Positions 53,201-62,793 of a DNA stretch of 64,000 nucleotides are shown here, piece by piece (the first letter of the stretch is position 1; every line of letters starts with the position of its first letter). The notes beneath the pieces were generated by a model, which saw nothing but the letters and a program-made list of their open reading frames with translations, was not told the DNA's origin and made no database searches. The stretch is taken from the NCBI GenBank assembly GCA_029582165.1, contig CM055882.1, positions 18,803,867 to 18,867,866 of the forward strand, given 5' to 3'. The stretch is from Portulaca oleracea. Its lineage: Eukaryota; Streptophyta; Magnoliopsida; Caryophyllales; Portulacaceae. A program made the translations under genes and the position numbers.

Positions 53201-53776
53201 ATATTAACAACACTTATAAACAACTTGTATTAATAATATTAATTAACATAATTTTAACATAATTAACATAATAATTATAATTAACAACATTAATTATATT
53301 AATAAAAAATTTATTTTAATAATAATATTAACAATAATAATTAGCATAATTAACATACTATAATAATAATAACAACACTTCTAAACAACTTATTTATAAT
53401 AATATGTTTTGACAAAATTTTAACATATTTAACATCACAATTATAATTAACGACATTGATTACCTTAATAATATTAACATAAATAAATAAATAATATTTT
53501 TTACATAAACAATAATATTAACATTTTATAAAAATTAAAAAAAAATTAAAATCAAAAATTTTCCGGAAAAAGCAATGCCGCGCCAGATCCGTGTATGGCG
53601 CCGCCGCCAGTGCGCGTAAAGTTGCCGCCGCCACGTTTTGCACGGCACGCGGCCTGGCGGCTGATCTCTGGCAAATGTCTTTTTCCGGAAAATTTTTGGT
53701 TTTAATTTTTTTTTTAAATTTAAATTTACAAACTAACCTCTTGTTCTTCACTTGAATTACCACCTTCTATTGACAT
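50227..53776 (-). pseudogene. MULE transposase fused to an OTU-type cysteine protease, three exons, two stop codons
   Basis: Exons 53776-53738, 52943-50957 and 50867-50227 join by GT-AG introns with matching phases (0, then 1), giving 888 codons plus the terminal stop. The start MSIEGGNSSEEQE lies about 165 bp inside the right MULE end, so the terminal repeat is the likely promoter. Domain order: FAR1-type DNA-binding region (about 30-125, Cys/His spaced); MULE transposase with LIDTTYK (D about 253), FVTDKQD (D about 316), CVWH (about 337-340) and RVESQHSS (E about 434); SWIM-like finger with THLLPCVC; a Ser/Thr/Lys-rich linker; OTU protease with DVEADGNCGFR (Cys about 711) and YNNHF (His about 838), then CPLPP. 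OTU proteases remove ubiquitin; the role in transposition is unknown. In-frame TGA at 52628-52626 and TAA at 51305-51303 interrupt an otherwise open reading, so the copy is probably dead. Confidence 0.88.
52944..53737 (-). other. First intron of the transposase gene, AT-rich, with a GC-rich palindromic block
   Basis: A 794-bp intron of AAT/TTAA low-complexity sequence. At about 53547-53707 sits a palindromic block: an arm with AAAATTTTCCGGAAAAA encloses a GC-rich core (GGCGCCGCCGCCAG, GCACGGCACGCGGCC) and closes with TTTTTCCGGAAAATTTTT. The block matches in type the islands at 16137-16245 and 5765-5890, so it is a family-wide subterminal feature rather than normal intron sequence. The donor is GTTAGT and the acceptor TTTGAAG. 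Confidence 0.7.
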
Positions 53777-53799
53777 TTTAGGTTAAATTTCAATAACAA

Positions 53800-53940
53800 A
53801 TCAAAATTTTAGAGAGAGAATTTGAGAGGAGAGTGAGAGGAGAGTGAGTTAGAGAGAAGTGAGTTGAAATATATTAGGGGCAAAAACGTCTTTTGAGGAG
53901 GCGACATTAGTAAAAAGGGGGGCGGCGTTAAGCAATACCC
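53800..53940 (-). repeat. Right terminal inverted repeat of the 38-kb MULE
   Basis: Read inward from 53940: GCTTAACGCCGCCCCCC, AATGTCGCCTCC, then a CT-rich tract of CACTCTCC and TCTCTCTAA words ending near the transposase start codon. It aligns with the left end in order and spacing. TATTTATT follows at 53941-53948. Confidence 0.82.
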
Positions 53941-53948
53941 TATTTATT

Positions 53949-54572
53949 TGCAATTTAGAAAGGGTACAAAATCCATTAATCAAATCCCAATTCCGAAATT
54001 TTACGAACGAAACCGAAAAATGGTGTCGACATGAATCGAAGAAACAAATCTGGGTATTGTTACCAAAAGTTCGTATCAAGTTTTGATAGATCTGATAGTT
54101 TGATTTTGTTCAACTTGGAAAAAATCGGGTATGGTTATGAAAAGTTCATCCAAAACTTAAAATCGGTCAACCGATCATTTTTCATATTAAAATCGGGTTG
54201 GGTTCGGGTAAGAAAAATCGGTCCATGTCTGAATCTTTAGGGAGAATCCCGGTTTAGTCAATTTGGACAATCAGACAAATGTCAGACCTAATTTGTGAAT
54301 GACCTTGGATTGGTCTTTAAATTACCTTAATAACCAATTCCTACAATGATACATTGTGGGAGCGGATTAGGAAATTTTCCGAGCCTTATCAACATATCAA
54401 TATATCAACATATCATTTAAGAAATATTCTAAAGTCGAATGGAAAAGGGATATGTTCCCAGGAGATAAGGCAACGACTTAATAATAAATTGAGAAAGAAG
54501 CTTAAAAATCAAATTCCATGAAAATACTTATTAACATATTATCAGCCTTAACACCCCTTGTCAAAAATAATA
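53949..54572. other. Intergenic sequence, nothing recognised
   Basis: Resumes the sequence interrupted by the MULE. Short open frames only; no family resemblance and no repeat ends. Confidence 0.5.
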
Positions 54573-54582
54573 GGTTATAGCT

Positions 54583-56435
54583 AGAAAAACGAAGGTGAGC
54601 CCGGCTCACCATGTATTGTGGGCTTTGGGATTTTTTTTTCTTTTTTTTAAATAAATAATAAAGTTTCTTTAGTGTGTTTGGAGTTTGAATTTCTAGTCTA
54701 ATTTAATTACATTATTTATTTTTTATTTTTATTTTTATTTTTTATGTATTTTCATTATATCATTTTTTAATCCAATATTTTAGTTATCTATTTTTATTTT
54801 TATTTTCTACGATTTGTGTTTATAAGCATTCTGGTTAAAATTCGCGAGCATTGTAGTATAAATTCATGAATATCCACGTTACAAATTATGAAATTACATG
54901 GGATATGTTTGTGAGCATTCATACATTGGTTTATGAGTACTGTAGTTTAGGTTTATGGGTCTTTATATTCTAGTTGTTAATTTTTTTTTTAAATTTTTGT
55001 ATCTATCAATAATTATTTTAAGCAGATATATAAATTTATTTTTTATTTTTTGATTTTCTTAATTTTTTTCTATTATAGTTTTAAAAAAAGAAACAATTAT
55101 GCTCCCGGGTCCATAATGCTCCATGCGCACTATGCATTCTTTTTCTTTATAATTTTAATTTCCTTTTTTTGTGCAATTTTTAATTTTTCTAAAATAAATA
55201 TAATAAGGCTTTTCTTTTAATATAATACTTCAATATATTTTGTAATGACCATTGTCGTTATAGGTTATGAGCATTGTAGTTCTGCTTGATGAACATTATG
55301 GTTTTATGTAATATGCATTGTAGTTATAGGCAATGAGCATTGTAGTTATAGGTAATGAGCATTATGGTTTTATGTAATGAACATTGTAGTTATAGGTAAT
55401 GAATATTGTAGTTATAGACAATGAGCATTGTAGTAATAGGTAATGAGCATTATGGTTTTATGTAATGAACAATGTAGTTATAGGTAATGAGCATTGTAGT
55501 AATGAACATTGTAGTTTTGCTTGATGAACATTATGGTTTTATGTAATGAGCAATGTAGTTATAGGTAATGAGCATTGTACTAATAGGTAAAGAACATTAT
55601 GGTTTTATGTAATGAGCATTGTACTTATAGGTAATGAGCATTGTAGTTCAGCTTGATGAGCATTATGGTTTCATGCAATGAGCATTGTCGTTATAGGTTA
55701 TGAGCATTATAGTTATAGGTAATGAGCATTATGGTTTCATGTAATGAGCATTGTCATTATAGGTTATGAGCATTGTCGTTATAGGTTATGAGCATTGTAG
55801 TTCTGCTTGATGAGCATTATGGTTTTATGTAATGAGCATAATAGTTATAGGTTATGAAGATAGTAGTTGTATAGTATGAGCATTGGTGTAGAGGCTTATG
55901 AGCATAATAGTTATAAGTTATGAGCATAGTAGTTGTACAATATGAGCATTGGTGTAGAGGCTTATGAGCATTGGCCTTGTAGGTTATGAGCATAATAGTT
56001 ATAATTTATGAGCATAATAATTAGTAGTTAAGGTTTATGAGCATTGGCCTTGTAGGTTATAAATAATATTGTAAAAAAATAAAAAGCATAAAAATATAAT
56101 ATTACACAAAAAAAATAATTAAAAAGATAAAAACGATGGTGGGCGCTGAGCTCAGCAAACAATATACGCCCCGGCTCACCATCTTCCTGCCGTATATCTA
56201 AAAGTACGTACAAAAAAATTAAATTACAAAATAATACAAGGAATATAATGAAAATAGAGAAAGAAAATTAAAATTAAACATATATGAATGAAAAGCATAA
56301 TTAAATTGAATAAAAATTCAAATTTAAAATATATTAAAATATTAAATTAAAAAATCATCATTATATTTATTTAAAATAAAAAAAATTAACGGGTGCCCCA
56401 AGCACTATGAGCCCGGGCTCATGGTCGTAGTGCCC
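54583..56435. mobile_element. MULE-like non-autonomous element with 10-bp flanking direct repeat
   Basis: GGTTATAGCT flanks it at 54573-54582 and 56436-56445, fitting the 9-10-bp duplications of Mutator-type elements. The inner ends are related in inverted orientation: left GGTGAGCCCGGCTCACCAT, right (reverse complement) CATGAGCCCGGGCTCAT, each followed by a GTGGG/TTGGGG word. Two further GC-rich palindromic stretches, at about 55105-55135 and 56135-56185, repeat the same theme. There is no coding sequence; most of the interior is minisatellite. Confidence 0.75.
55245..56050. repeat. Minisatellite, unit about 22-25 bp, roughly 30 copies
   Basis: Variants of ATGAGCATTGTAGTTATAGG occur one after another with small changes (ATTATGGTTTTATGTA is a recurrent alternative unit). 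More degenerate copies begin near 54830. The array lies entirely inside the MULE-like element. Confidence 0.92.
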
Positions 56436-56445
56436 GGTTATAGCT

Positions 56446-56791
56446 AAACTCTAAGTAAATGATATCTACAAGGAAACGATAACCATTGTATTATAAAAAC
56501 TTATGTCAGTTAAATTAATAATATGAGTTTATCAATAGTTGAAATAAAAAAAGAAAAGAAAAATGAAAAAAAAATTGACAGCCAACTTCAAGCTACATAA
56601 TATGAATCATCAAAAGGAATTTGAAACATAATTTCCAACACGCATATGAGCTCATTGTGTAAAAGATAAAAGCATGCAACTTAATTTTACAGAACGCATA
56701 ATAAATGCAAGATTATTATTTTCTAAAATAAAAAAGAGATAAAAAAATGGAAACCAAAAAAATTGTGTGATGATTGCATGTTTTTAGGGAT
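56446..56791. other. AT-rich intergenic sequence
   Basis: No gene or element end was found between the MULE-like element and the copia LTR. Confidence 0.5.
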
Positions 56792-57100
56792 TGTTAGGAT
56801 AAATATTCTTGACGTTGCTTAGACATAGTTTTAAATTTTAATCGAGGATATTTTTGAATAATTATTATTAATTTTAGGCGGGAATAACGGTTGATGGAAT
56901 ATATTTTTTTGAAATTCGATTGGTCAAAAGCTCCACAAAGTACTCCACTTGCAGTATTTTAAATTTGAAACATTTAACTTTTATATATTATTAATAGATA
57001 AGAAATCTTCCTTACTTCTCTCAATTCTATTCTCTGATTCTCTTTTGCACTTTCTCTCTTTCAATTTCGTTCTTGATTTATTCTTCACTAAACCATTTCA
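56792..57100 (+). mobile_element. 5' LTR of a Ty1/copia retrotransposon
   Basis: Starts TGTTAGGATAAATATTC and ends CCATTTCA, about 309 bp. It is followed by CGGGATCAGGAA at 57101-57112, which matches 8 of 12 bases of the initiator-Met primer site TGGTATCAGAGC. A copia gag starts 81 bp further on. The 3' LTR lies outside the window, so the boundaries rest on the TG/CA rule and context. Confidence 0.65.
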
Positions 57101-57180
57101 CGGGATCAGGAATACTCTATATCGAATCTTTCTTCCGATGTGATCTGATTTAACTTGAATCTTTCTTTCTTCGATTTCCT

Positions 57181-57435
57181 ATGATGGCTACCAATGTTGT
57201 TAGGCAATCCGTCATCTTGGATCTTTCTAATCCACTGTTCATACATTCGTATGATGATCTTGGGAAATCCCTTATTGCCGAGCCTTTCAGTGGTGAAGCT
57301 TTTGAGAATTGGAAAAGATATGTGATATGTCATTGTAGCTTTCTCTGCTAAGAACAAGTTGGTCTTTATTGATGGATCTTATGAAAGACCAGCTCAGAAT
57401 TCACATTGCTTTCCCTACTAGAAAAGGTGTAATTA
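57181..57435 (+). pseudogene. Ty1/copia gag fragment, interrupted by a CACTA transposon
   Basis: The ATG at 57181 opens a frame with the plant copia gag N-terminus: NPLFIHSYDDLGKSLIAEPF then GEAFENWKRYV. After a frameshift at about 57338 it continues with FSAKNKLVFIDGSYERP and meets a TAG (57418-57420) where family members have Trp. The frame breaks off at the CACTA insertion and resumes at 63963-64000, where, once one copy of the TTA duplication is discounted, it reads CNYMVILWLLNSPH. That is the expected continuation of copia gag (C-x2-M-V-I-x-W). The rest of the element lies beyond the window. Confidence 0.8.
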
Positions 57436-57454
57436 CACTACAACAGAAACGGCC

Positions 57455-57790
57455 CGCTACGACCGTTCATATCGGTCGCTGTAGGCCTCTATCGGTCGCT
57501 GGAGAGGGCACGCTACGACCGTTCATATCGGTCGCTGTAGGCCTCTATCGGTCGCTGGAGAGGGCAGGCGACCGATATCAGTTATCGATAGCAATCGGTC
57601 GCTACATATTAGTCGTTTGTCAACCCGGGCGACCGATACGTATCGGTCGCAATCTTTGCGACGGATAAAAGTATCAGCGACCGATAGTGTATCGGTCACT
57701 AATCTGCGAGACTGCGATACAATATCGGTCGCTATTTCGGCATTCGCAAATTTAGCGATCGATAGCCTATCGGTCGCTGGTTTTAATTTG
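57455..57790. repeat. CACTA left subterminal repeats, including an exact 56-bp tandem duplication
   Basis: 57455-57510 and 57511-57566 are the same 56-bp unit beginning CGCTACGACCGTTCATATCG. Beyond them, GCGACCGATA-type words continue to about 57785 in both orientations. In CACTA elements such arrays bind the TnpA protein. Confidence 0.92.
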
Positions 57791-57837
57791 TTTTTTTTGA
57801 AAAAAAATTCAATATTGGGGTAGTATAGTTTATAATC

Positions 57838-58897
57838 ATACTGTGATGGTCGCTATGTTTATGAATTATCGGTCTGCTATTATTATATTACCCAATATAT
57901 ATATATATATATATATACACAAGCCCGGTCCTGATATTTTTGGGGCCCCGGGCAACATAATAGATCGACTTTTAGACTTGGACCCTTTTAAAAAAAATAC
58001 ATCTAACATTTATGTTAGATAATACCAAGAAAAAAGTGTCAAACAATCGCAATTAACAAAGTAAATATAACAATTAAAGACAATAAATTAACTAAATCCA
58101 TCGCCACTAATTGTATATTTTAGAACGAATCTATATAGTACATAAACCATGGCAAGAGAGACGCAAAAAGTTGGTAATAAATACCAAATTAGAATAACAT
58201 TTAGGAAATGGTTGCTCATATGGAAGCTATACATAATTTACATAGTAATCGAAGATCGACCCTTTGGTCGTAAGGGAAACAACAATGGCCTAAAATTAAA
58301 AATGGTGGTCAAACTGAAAATATTTCATTCCCATTATATTAGATTAGTTGTCAGAATTAATAAGTTCCATATGCTATACATCTTCATTTGGATAAATAAA
58401 TCTCCCCAATGTTCTAAGGATTAATCATTATTGTAGTTTCACCTACTTAGTCAAATTTATTGTGGAAATCAAAATTTACACTGGATCAATTAATACCATG
58501 TCTTTCACCCTTATATTTATCTAAAATTTACAATGAAAACCTTCTTAGCTATTATCTTCGTCTCATTATATTTGTCTATCTATCTAATTTGACAGACCAA
58601 TGTGTATTGGGAATTGAAATAAAAAGTTTACAATTTACCCAAACTACCCCTACTTTAATTGAAGATAATAGTTGTTAGAATTGTAAAAAGTAATAAATGA
58701 ATTTATTAAATAATGGTAGAAAAGGAATTACAGTTGTGAGATTGTAAATGGGACGAATATTTTGGGACAAAAAAAATTAGTAAAATGACAAACATTTTAG
58801 AACAAAGACACTAATTCAACCGAAAGTTAATCAATCAATTAAATACAGTTTATCAACTCCTCAATTGTCCCTTTTTTTTGGGTAATTCAAGGGCAAT
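57838..58897. other. CACTA interior without recognisable gene
   Basis: Contains a short (TA)n tract at about 57896-57915, followed by CAAGCCCGGTCCTG and GGGGCCCCGGG, which resembles the GGGCCGGCCCTG-type terminus seen in some plant DNA transposons. Its partner end was not found. The remainder is AT-rich with short open frames that match nothing I know. Confidence 0.4.
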
Positions 58898-58962
58898 TGT
58901 AATACCCAAGTATGTGGTTAAAGTGTGGCTTAAAAAGGATTGAAATGACTACTTATATCACC

Positions 58963-59065
58963 AAGGTGCACCTTATTTTATGGTAGCTCATCCATTGGGA
59001 ATTCCTCAGTTAAGTGTGCTTGGCTTAGAGTAATACTAGGATGGGTGACCTCCTAGGAAGTTTTC
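58963..59065 (+). promoter_or_regulatory. 5S rRNA-derived segment with Pol III internal control region, Cassandra left LTR
   Basis: Corresponds to most of a plant 5S rRNA sequence. The A-box region reads AGTTAAGTGTGCTTGGC (one C-to-T change from the usual form) and the C-box region reads ACTAGGATGGGTGACCTCC. It is part of a transposon LTR, not a functional rRNA gene. Confidence 0.9.
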
Positions 59066-59387
59066 CCAGACAGCGTGTGAGCGAGGACGAAGCACGCTGG
59101 AAAGACTCGTGGTGATTTGTGGGGCCAGTCTGCGATCCTTGAAACAATTATCGGTAATTTCCGCGGCCCGGGAGGGGCCGGAGCGTTACAGATGGTATCA
59201 GAGCCGACCCGCGACCGTGAGTTGCGCCAGTGGACAGGAGAGCCATGGGCAGTCACCTAGCGGGGCAAAGATTCTGGATCGGATTATGGCACAACGAGGA
59301 CGTTGTGCGGCTAAGTGAGGGTGACTATAATACCCAAGTATGTGGTTAAAGTGTAGCTTACAAAGGATTGAAATGACTACTTATATC

Positions 59388-59493
59388 ACCAAGGTGCACC
59401 TTCTTTTATGGTAGCTCATCCGTTGGGAATTCCTCAGTTAAGCGTGCTTGGCTGAGAGTAGTACTAGGATGGGTGACCTCCTGGGAAGTTTTC
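59388..59493 (+). promoter_or_regulatory. 5S rRNA-derived segment, Cassandra right LTR
   Basis: Same segment in the right LTR, closer to canonical 5S: AGTTAAGCGTGCTTGGC, GAGAGTAGTACTAGGATGGG and TGACCTCCTGGGAAGT are preserved. Confidence 0.9.
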
Positions 59494-59711
59494 CCAGGCA
59501 GCGTTTGAGCGAGGACGAAGCACGTTGGAAAGGCTCGTGGTGATTTGTGGGGCCAGTCAGCGATCCTTGAAACAATTATCAGTAATATCCGCGACCCAAG
59601 AGGGGTCGGAGCGTTACAAAAACATTCATACATATATAAGTTTCGTACATATATTAAACATTCATATACATATATCCACTAAACATTCATAATTTCAAAT
59701 ATTTATAAGGT

Positions 59712-60080
59712 TCATAGTTGGGGATGGGGCTGAGCAGATCTTGATAAGTTCAAATATTGAGACGGGGAACCAGAACTACCGGCTTGTTGTTGTTGCAAAA
59801 CCTGTGTCAATATTCTTTGCATTTGGGAGAGGGCAGCCTCGTTCGCAACAACTCGATCCATAAGAATATCATTCATGGAGGAGGGGGTTGCACCGGCATG
59901 AATAGATGAACTACCCTGGGCGGGGGGTGGAGTTTTGTAGAACATTGATGTTGCACTACCAAGACCATATACAACTTGGTCTTTAGGTTTGTACCCCCCG
60001 ACCAAGTTGAGGTACAACTCCCTGGCTTCCAGGGAGTTCTCCTAGATGCCACGCTCAGAACATTATTGGCGAAATTTTTC
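59712..60080 (-). pseudogene. CACTA TnpA-like (plant transposase, Ptta/En/Spm type) C-terminal exon
   Basis: Follows a splice acceptor (CTACAG) at 60081-60086. The reading EARELYLNLVGGYK, DQVVYGLGSA is the conserved tail seen in En/Spm-type TnpA proteins (family pattern LxLVGG...VYGLGS). A Pro/Gly/Ser linker and a Gln-rich probable coiled coil follow (ALSQMQRILTQVLQQQQ), ending at 59712. In the same frame the start of the exon has a TAA and a TAG, so it is probably not functional. TnpA binds the subterminal repeats. Confidence 0.65.
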
Positions 60081-60399
60081 CTGTAGGCATACAAATTGTA
60101 AAATATCATATAGTTTAGAATTTGCATCAAATCATGTTTATATATATGTATGTGAAGAAACGAGTATTGAGTACTTGTAAATGATATAGGCTTGAGGCAA
60201 ACATCAACTGATGAAAATCCGGCAACTTACCTTAAAACTGAAATATTCCCCACCATATAAACTTACAATTTGAACACTAGAATGCAATGACCAGTTGTGA
60301 CATAAATTAACCCATACAAGAGACATAGATCAAAATCAAATAAGACCTAATATCATCGTTAATCAAATCAAATCAAATCAGATCAAACACAAAATATGA

Positions 60400-61225
60400 T
60401 CAACGGCCACACACTGAAGTTCAAACACAATCCCAAACACAAATAAAAGTTCAACGGCCACACGCCGGATGCACAACCACAATCCCAAACACAAAATATG
60501 GTCAACGGCCACACGCCGAACTTCAAGCACAACCAAAAGCACTATATATATTCAACGGCCACACACCGGAGTTCAAATACATGCACAAACACAAATAAAT
60601 GTTCAACGACCACACGTCGGACTTCAAACACAATCCCAAACACAAAATATGATCAACGGCCACACGTTGGAGTTCAAACACAATCCCAAACACAAATAAA
60701 AGTTCAACGACCACACGCCGGATGCACAACTACAATCCCAAACACAAAATATGGTCAACGACCACATGCCGGAGTTCAAACATAACCACAAGCACTACAT
60801 AAGTTCAACGGCCACACGCCGGAGTTCAAATACATGCACAAACACAAATAAATGTTCAACGACCACACGCCGGACTTCAAACACAATCCCAAACACAAAA
60901 CATGATCAATGGCCACACACCAGAGTTGAAACACAATCCCAAACACAAAGAAAAGTTCAACGACCACCCGTCGGGTGCAGAAACACAATCCCAAACAAAA
61001 AATATGATCAATGGCCACACACCGGAGTTCAAACACAACCTCAAACACAAATAAAAGTTCAATGGTCATCCGCCTGATGCACAATCACAATCCCAAACAC
61101 AAAATATGGTTAACAGCCACACGCCGAAGTTCAAACACAACCACAAGCATTATATATGTTCAACGGCTACACGCCGGAGTTCAAACACAACCACAAACAC
61201 AAGCACATACACAAACACAATTTTA
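60400..61225. repeat. Minisatellite, unit about 51 bp, about 16 copies
   Basis: Each unit contains a CCACACGCCGGAGTTCAAAC-like core followed by an ACAATCCCAAACACAAA-type stretch; successive cores are about 50-51 bp apart. It lies in what should be an intron or spacer of the TnpA-like gene. Confidence 0.93.
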
Positions 61226-61461
61226 TATATAATTTCCACTACACAATTTTTTACGAATATGTGTAAATGAAACTTGCATCGAGTGTGGCGGACGGTGTGG
61301 AACTCCACACCGGATTCCCTATAGGATCTCGTCTACAGTGGGGGCGTGGACATCAGACAAGTTCATGAATACCCCCTCGGCAGCCTAAAAGTGCGAACAG
61401 TAATTGCAAACAATTGTTTAAAAAGTTCATACTAGTTAATGTATACATATAATTTTATTAA

Positions 61462-61730
61462 TTATGCCAGTATAGGGTTCACCTTCTTCTTCATATATGT
61501 CGCTGCCTTTGCTTTGGCCGCCGTGGACCGTCGAATGAACTCCTCAGTTTCGACTTCCTCCAACATTCCATCACGGTCGGCATTATTCATATACGGAATA
61601 TGATTCGTCCTCTTTTTCGTCCTGATCTTATACCCACAATCAGCGGTCAGATCGCACAACTTCGAGTGCCACCCACTAAATACGTCTCGTGTGAGATCTT
61701 CATCCAACACATAATGTCGCTGTATAAAAT
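61462..61730 (-). pseudogene. CACTA TnpA-like middle exon
   Basis: Reads RHYVLDEDLTRDVFSGWHSK, LCDLTADCGYKIRTKKR, then FIRRSTAAKAKAATYMKKK and a stop at 61462. Charged, helical, basic sequence in the right place and orientation for a CACTA TnpA-like protein, though family motifs are weak. The upstream neighbour exon joins through a GTAAGT donor at 61802. Confidence 0.5.
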
Positions 61731-61802
61731 AAATTGATTAGTGATTAGTTAAACAAGTATTACATATAAGAAAATCATATTCCAATTTGCATAATTACTT
61801 AC

Positions 61803-61927
61803 ACAGAAGTTTGCCCATAATGTTGCTTTCTCACCTTTGTCCCACTTCGATGCAGGCTTCCCATTCGCGTAGTTACGACTTTGATCTCCAACAAAGCATG
61901 CCAAACGCGTGTCTACGAACCTATTCA
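61803..61927 (-). pseudogene. CACTA TnpA-like upstream exon
   Basis: Open reading MNRFVDTRLACFVGDQSRN, NGKPASKWDKGEKATLWANF ends at a clear donor (TGT|GTAAGT). It continues plausibly into the exon at 61462-61730. The 5' limit is uncertain. Confidence 0.5.
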
Positions 61928-62340
61928 TTTGTTACGAAAAAACAAATAAGGTTAATAAAACCAATTCTTAATGAATGTACATAGGTTTTAATGCGATCAT
62001 CTTATCAATAGTCCCCCCGTTCAAGTCATATCCTGTTGGGGTATTGGCTAGGGTCGATCAGTGCAACGATCTGCCAAATGTTGTGAGGTTGTCTCCCCCT
62101 AATATAATAATTACTACAAGGTAAACTTAAAACACAAATTAATACCAATATTGTATATGAAAAAGAATAGCATGCATAAGAGTAGAATACATTGGCTTCA
62201 ACTAAATCAGCTCGATGATTGGTTTGATTTAGTACGTGAAAAATATGAACCTCGGTACGAATAGAATACATGATCATGACTAGTAATGTATATCAAATAT
62301 TAACTTGTATACATTAATTATACATTTGTAATTCACTACT

Positions 62341-62793
62341 AATTTTCCTCTTCATCCTCACTACTAATAATCTCGGTACAAATAGGGTCTAACAAATTAT
62401 CCCCCACTATTCCCCCCCCATCTCCCCCCATAATGGATTCATTATCATCATCGTTCATGGGTTCCTCATCATTTAATTCTTCAACTAAATAATCTCGATC
62501 TTCGATTCGATCCTCGTCAATGCCAGATAGTCTCCTCGCGACTTATCCAAACATAATAATTCGGACGGAAGTCGTGTTTGTACAAGTGTAACTTCACAGT
62601 ATCCTCGTCAAGGTACTTCAAGTTTTTACATTTGCTACAAGGAGACCTAAGTTTCCCCGAACTACTCCCTTGTTTTGCAACCGGTATAAATTCTTCATTC
62701 ACCCTACGTACGAATTCCGCACTAAGATATTCACCATCATGTCTTTCGTACCAAACATTAGTGAACCGTTGTTGTTAAACACTAACGTTTCTT
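62341..62793 (-). pseudogene. CACTA TnpD N-terminal fragment (transposase-associated domain)
   Basis: The frame VWYERHDGEYLSAEFVRRVN, then PCSKCKNLKYLDEDTVKLHL, YKHDFRPNYYVWIS is the zinc-binding transposase-associated domain that begins plant CACTA TnpD proteins (C-x2-C-x2-C pattern, then HL...F...Y.VW). A frameshift at about 62520 is followed by an acidic region in another frame (EDRIEDRDYLVEELNDEEPM to a DEEEN end near 62343). The catalytic transposase domain is absent, so this is a remnant. Confidence 0.75.

Larger units (their letters stand above)
15859..53940. mobile_element. 38-kb Mutator-like element (about 8 kb plus a 30-kb nested array)
   Basis: The direct repeat TATTTATT flanks it at 15851-15858 and 53941-53948. 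Eight bases match exactly; counting a ninth gives one mismatch, the usual MULE duplication length. The ends are terminal inverted repeats of roughly 120 bp, diverged but collinear: left TTTTCGTCGCCCCCCATTTT, right (reverse complement) TTAACGCCGCCCCCCTTTTT, each followed by a GTCGCC word and a CT-rich tract. Between them lie a GC-rich block near each end, a hairpin, a plant-mobile-domain gene and a transposase-OTU gene. Subtracting the retroelement array leaves about 8,045 bp, a normal autonomous MULE size. Both genes carry stops, so this copy is probably inactive. Confidence 0.88.
58898..59618 (+). mobile_element. Cassandra TRIM retrotransposon, complete (LTR-internal-LTR)
   Basis: Two 293-bp LTRs (58898-59190 and 59326-59618) surround a 135-bp internal segment. 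The left LTR starts TGTAATACCC and ends GAGCGTTACA; then GATGGTATCAGAGCCGACC gives the initiator-Met primer site at 59193-59204, and AGTGAGGGTGAC precedes the right LTR. The right LTR starts TATAATACCC, a one-base change from TG. Each LTR carries 5S rRNA sequence, the defining trait of Cassandra, including AGTTAAGCGTGCTTGG and TACTAGGATGGGTGACCTCC. Cassandra encodes no protein and relies on other elements. The flanking 5-mers GCAAT and AAAAC do not match, so no target duplication is visible. Confidence 0.95.

Noticed and set aside
58963..59493. Two 5S rRNA genes
   Set aside because: They lie within the LTRs of a Cassandra TRIM with primer site and polypurine tract, and are mutated relative to 5S. 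They are not functional rRNA genes.
55245..61225. CRISPR-like arrays in the two minisatellites
   Set aside because: Units vary continuously, there are no unique spacers of constant length, the context is a plant transposon and no cas genes are present.
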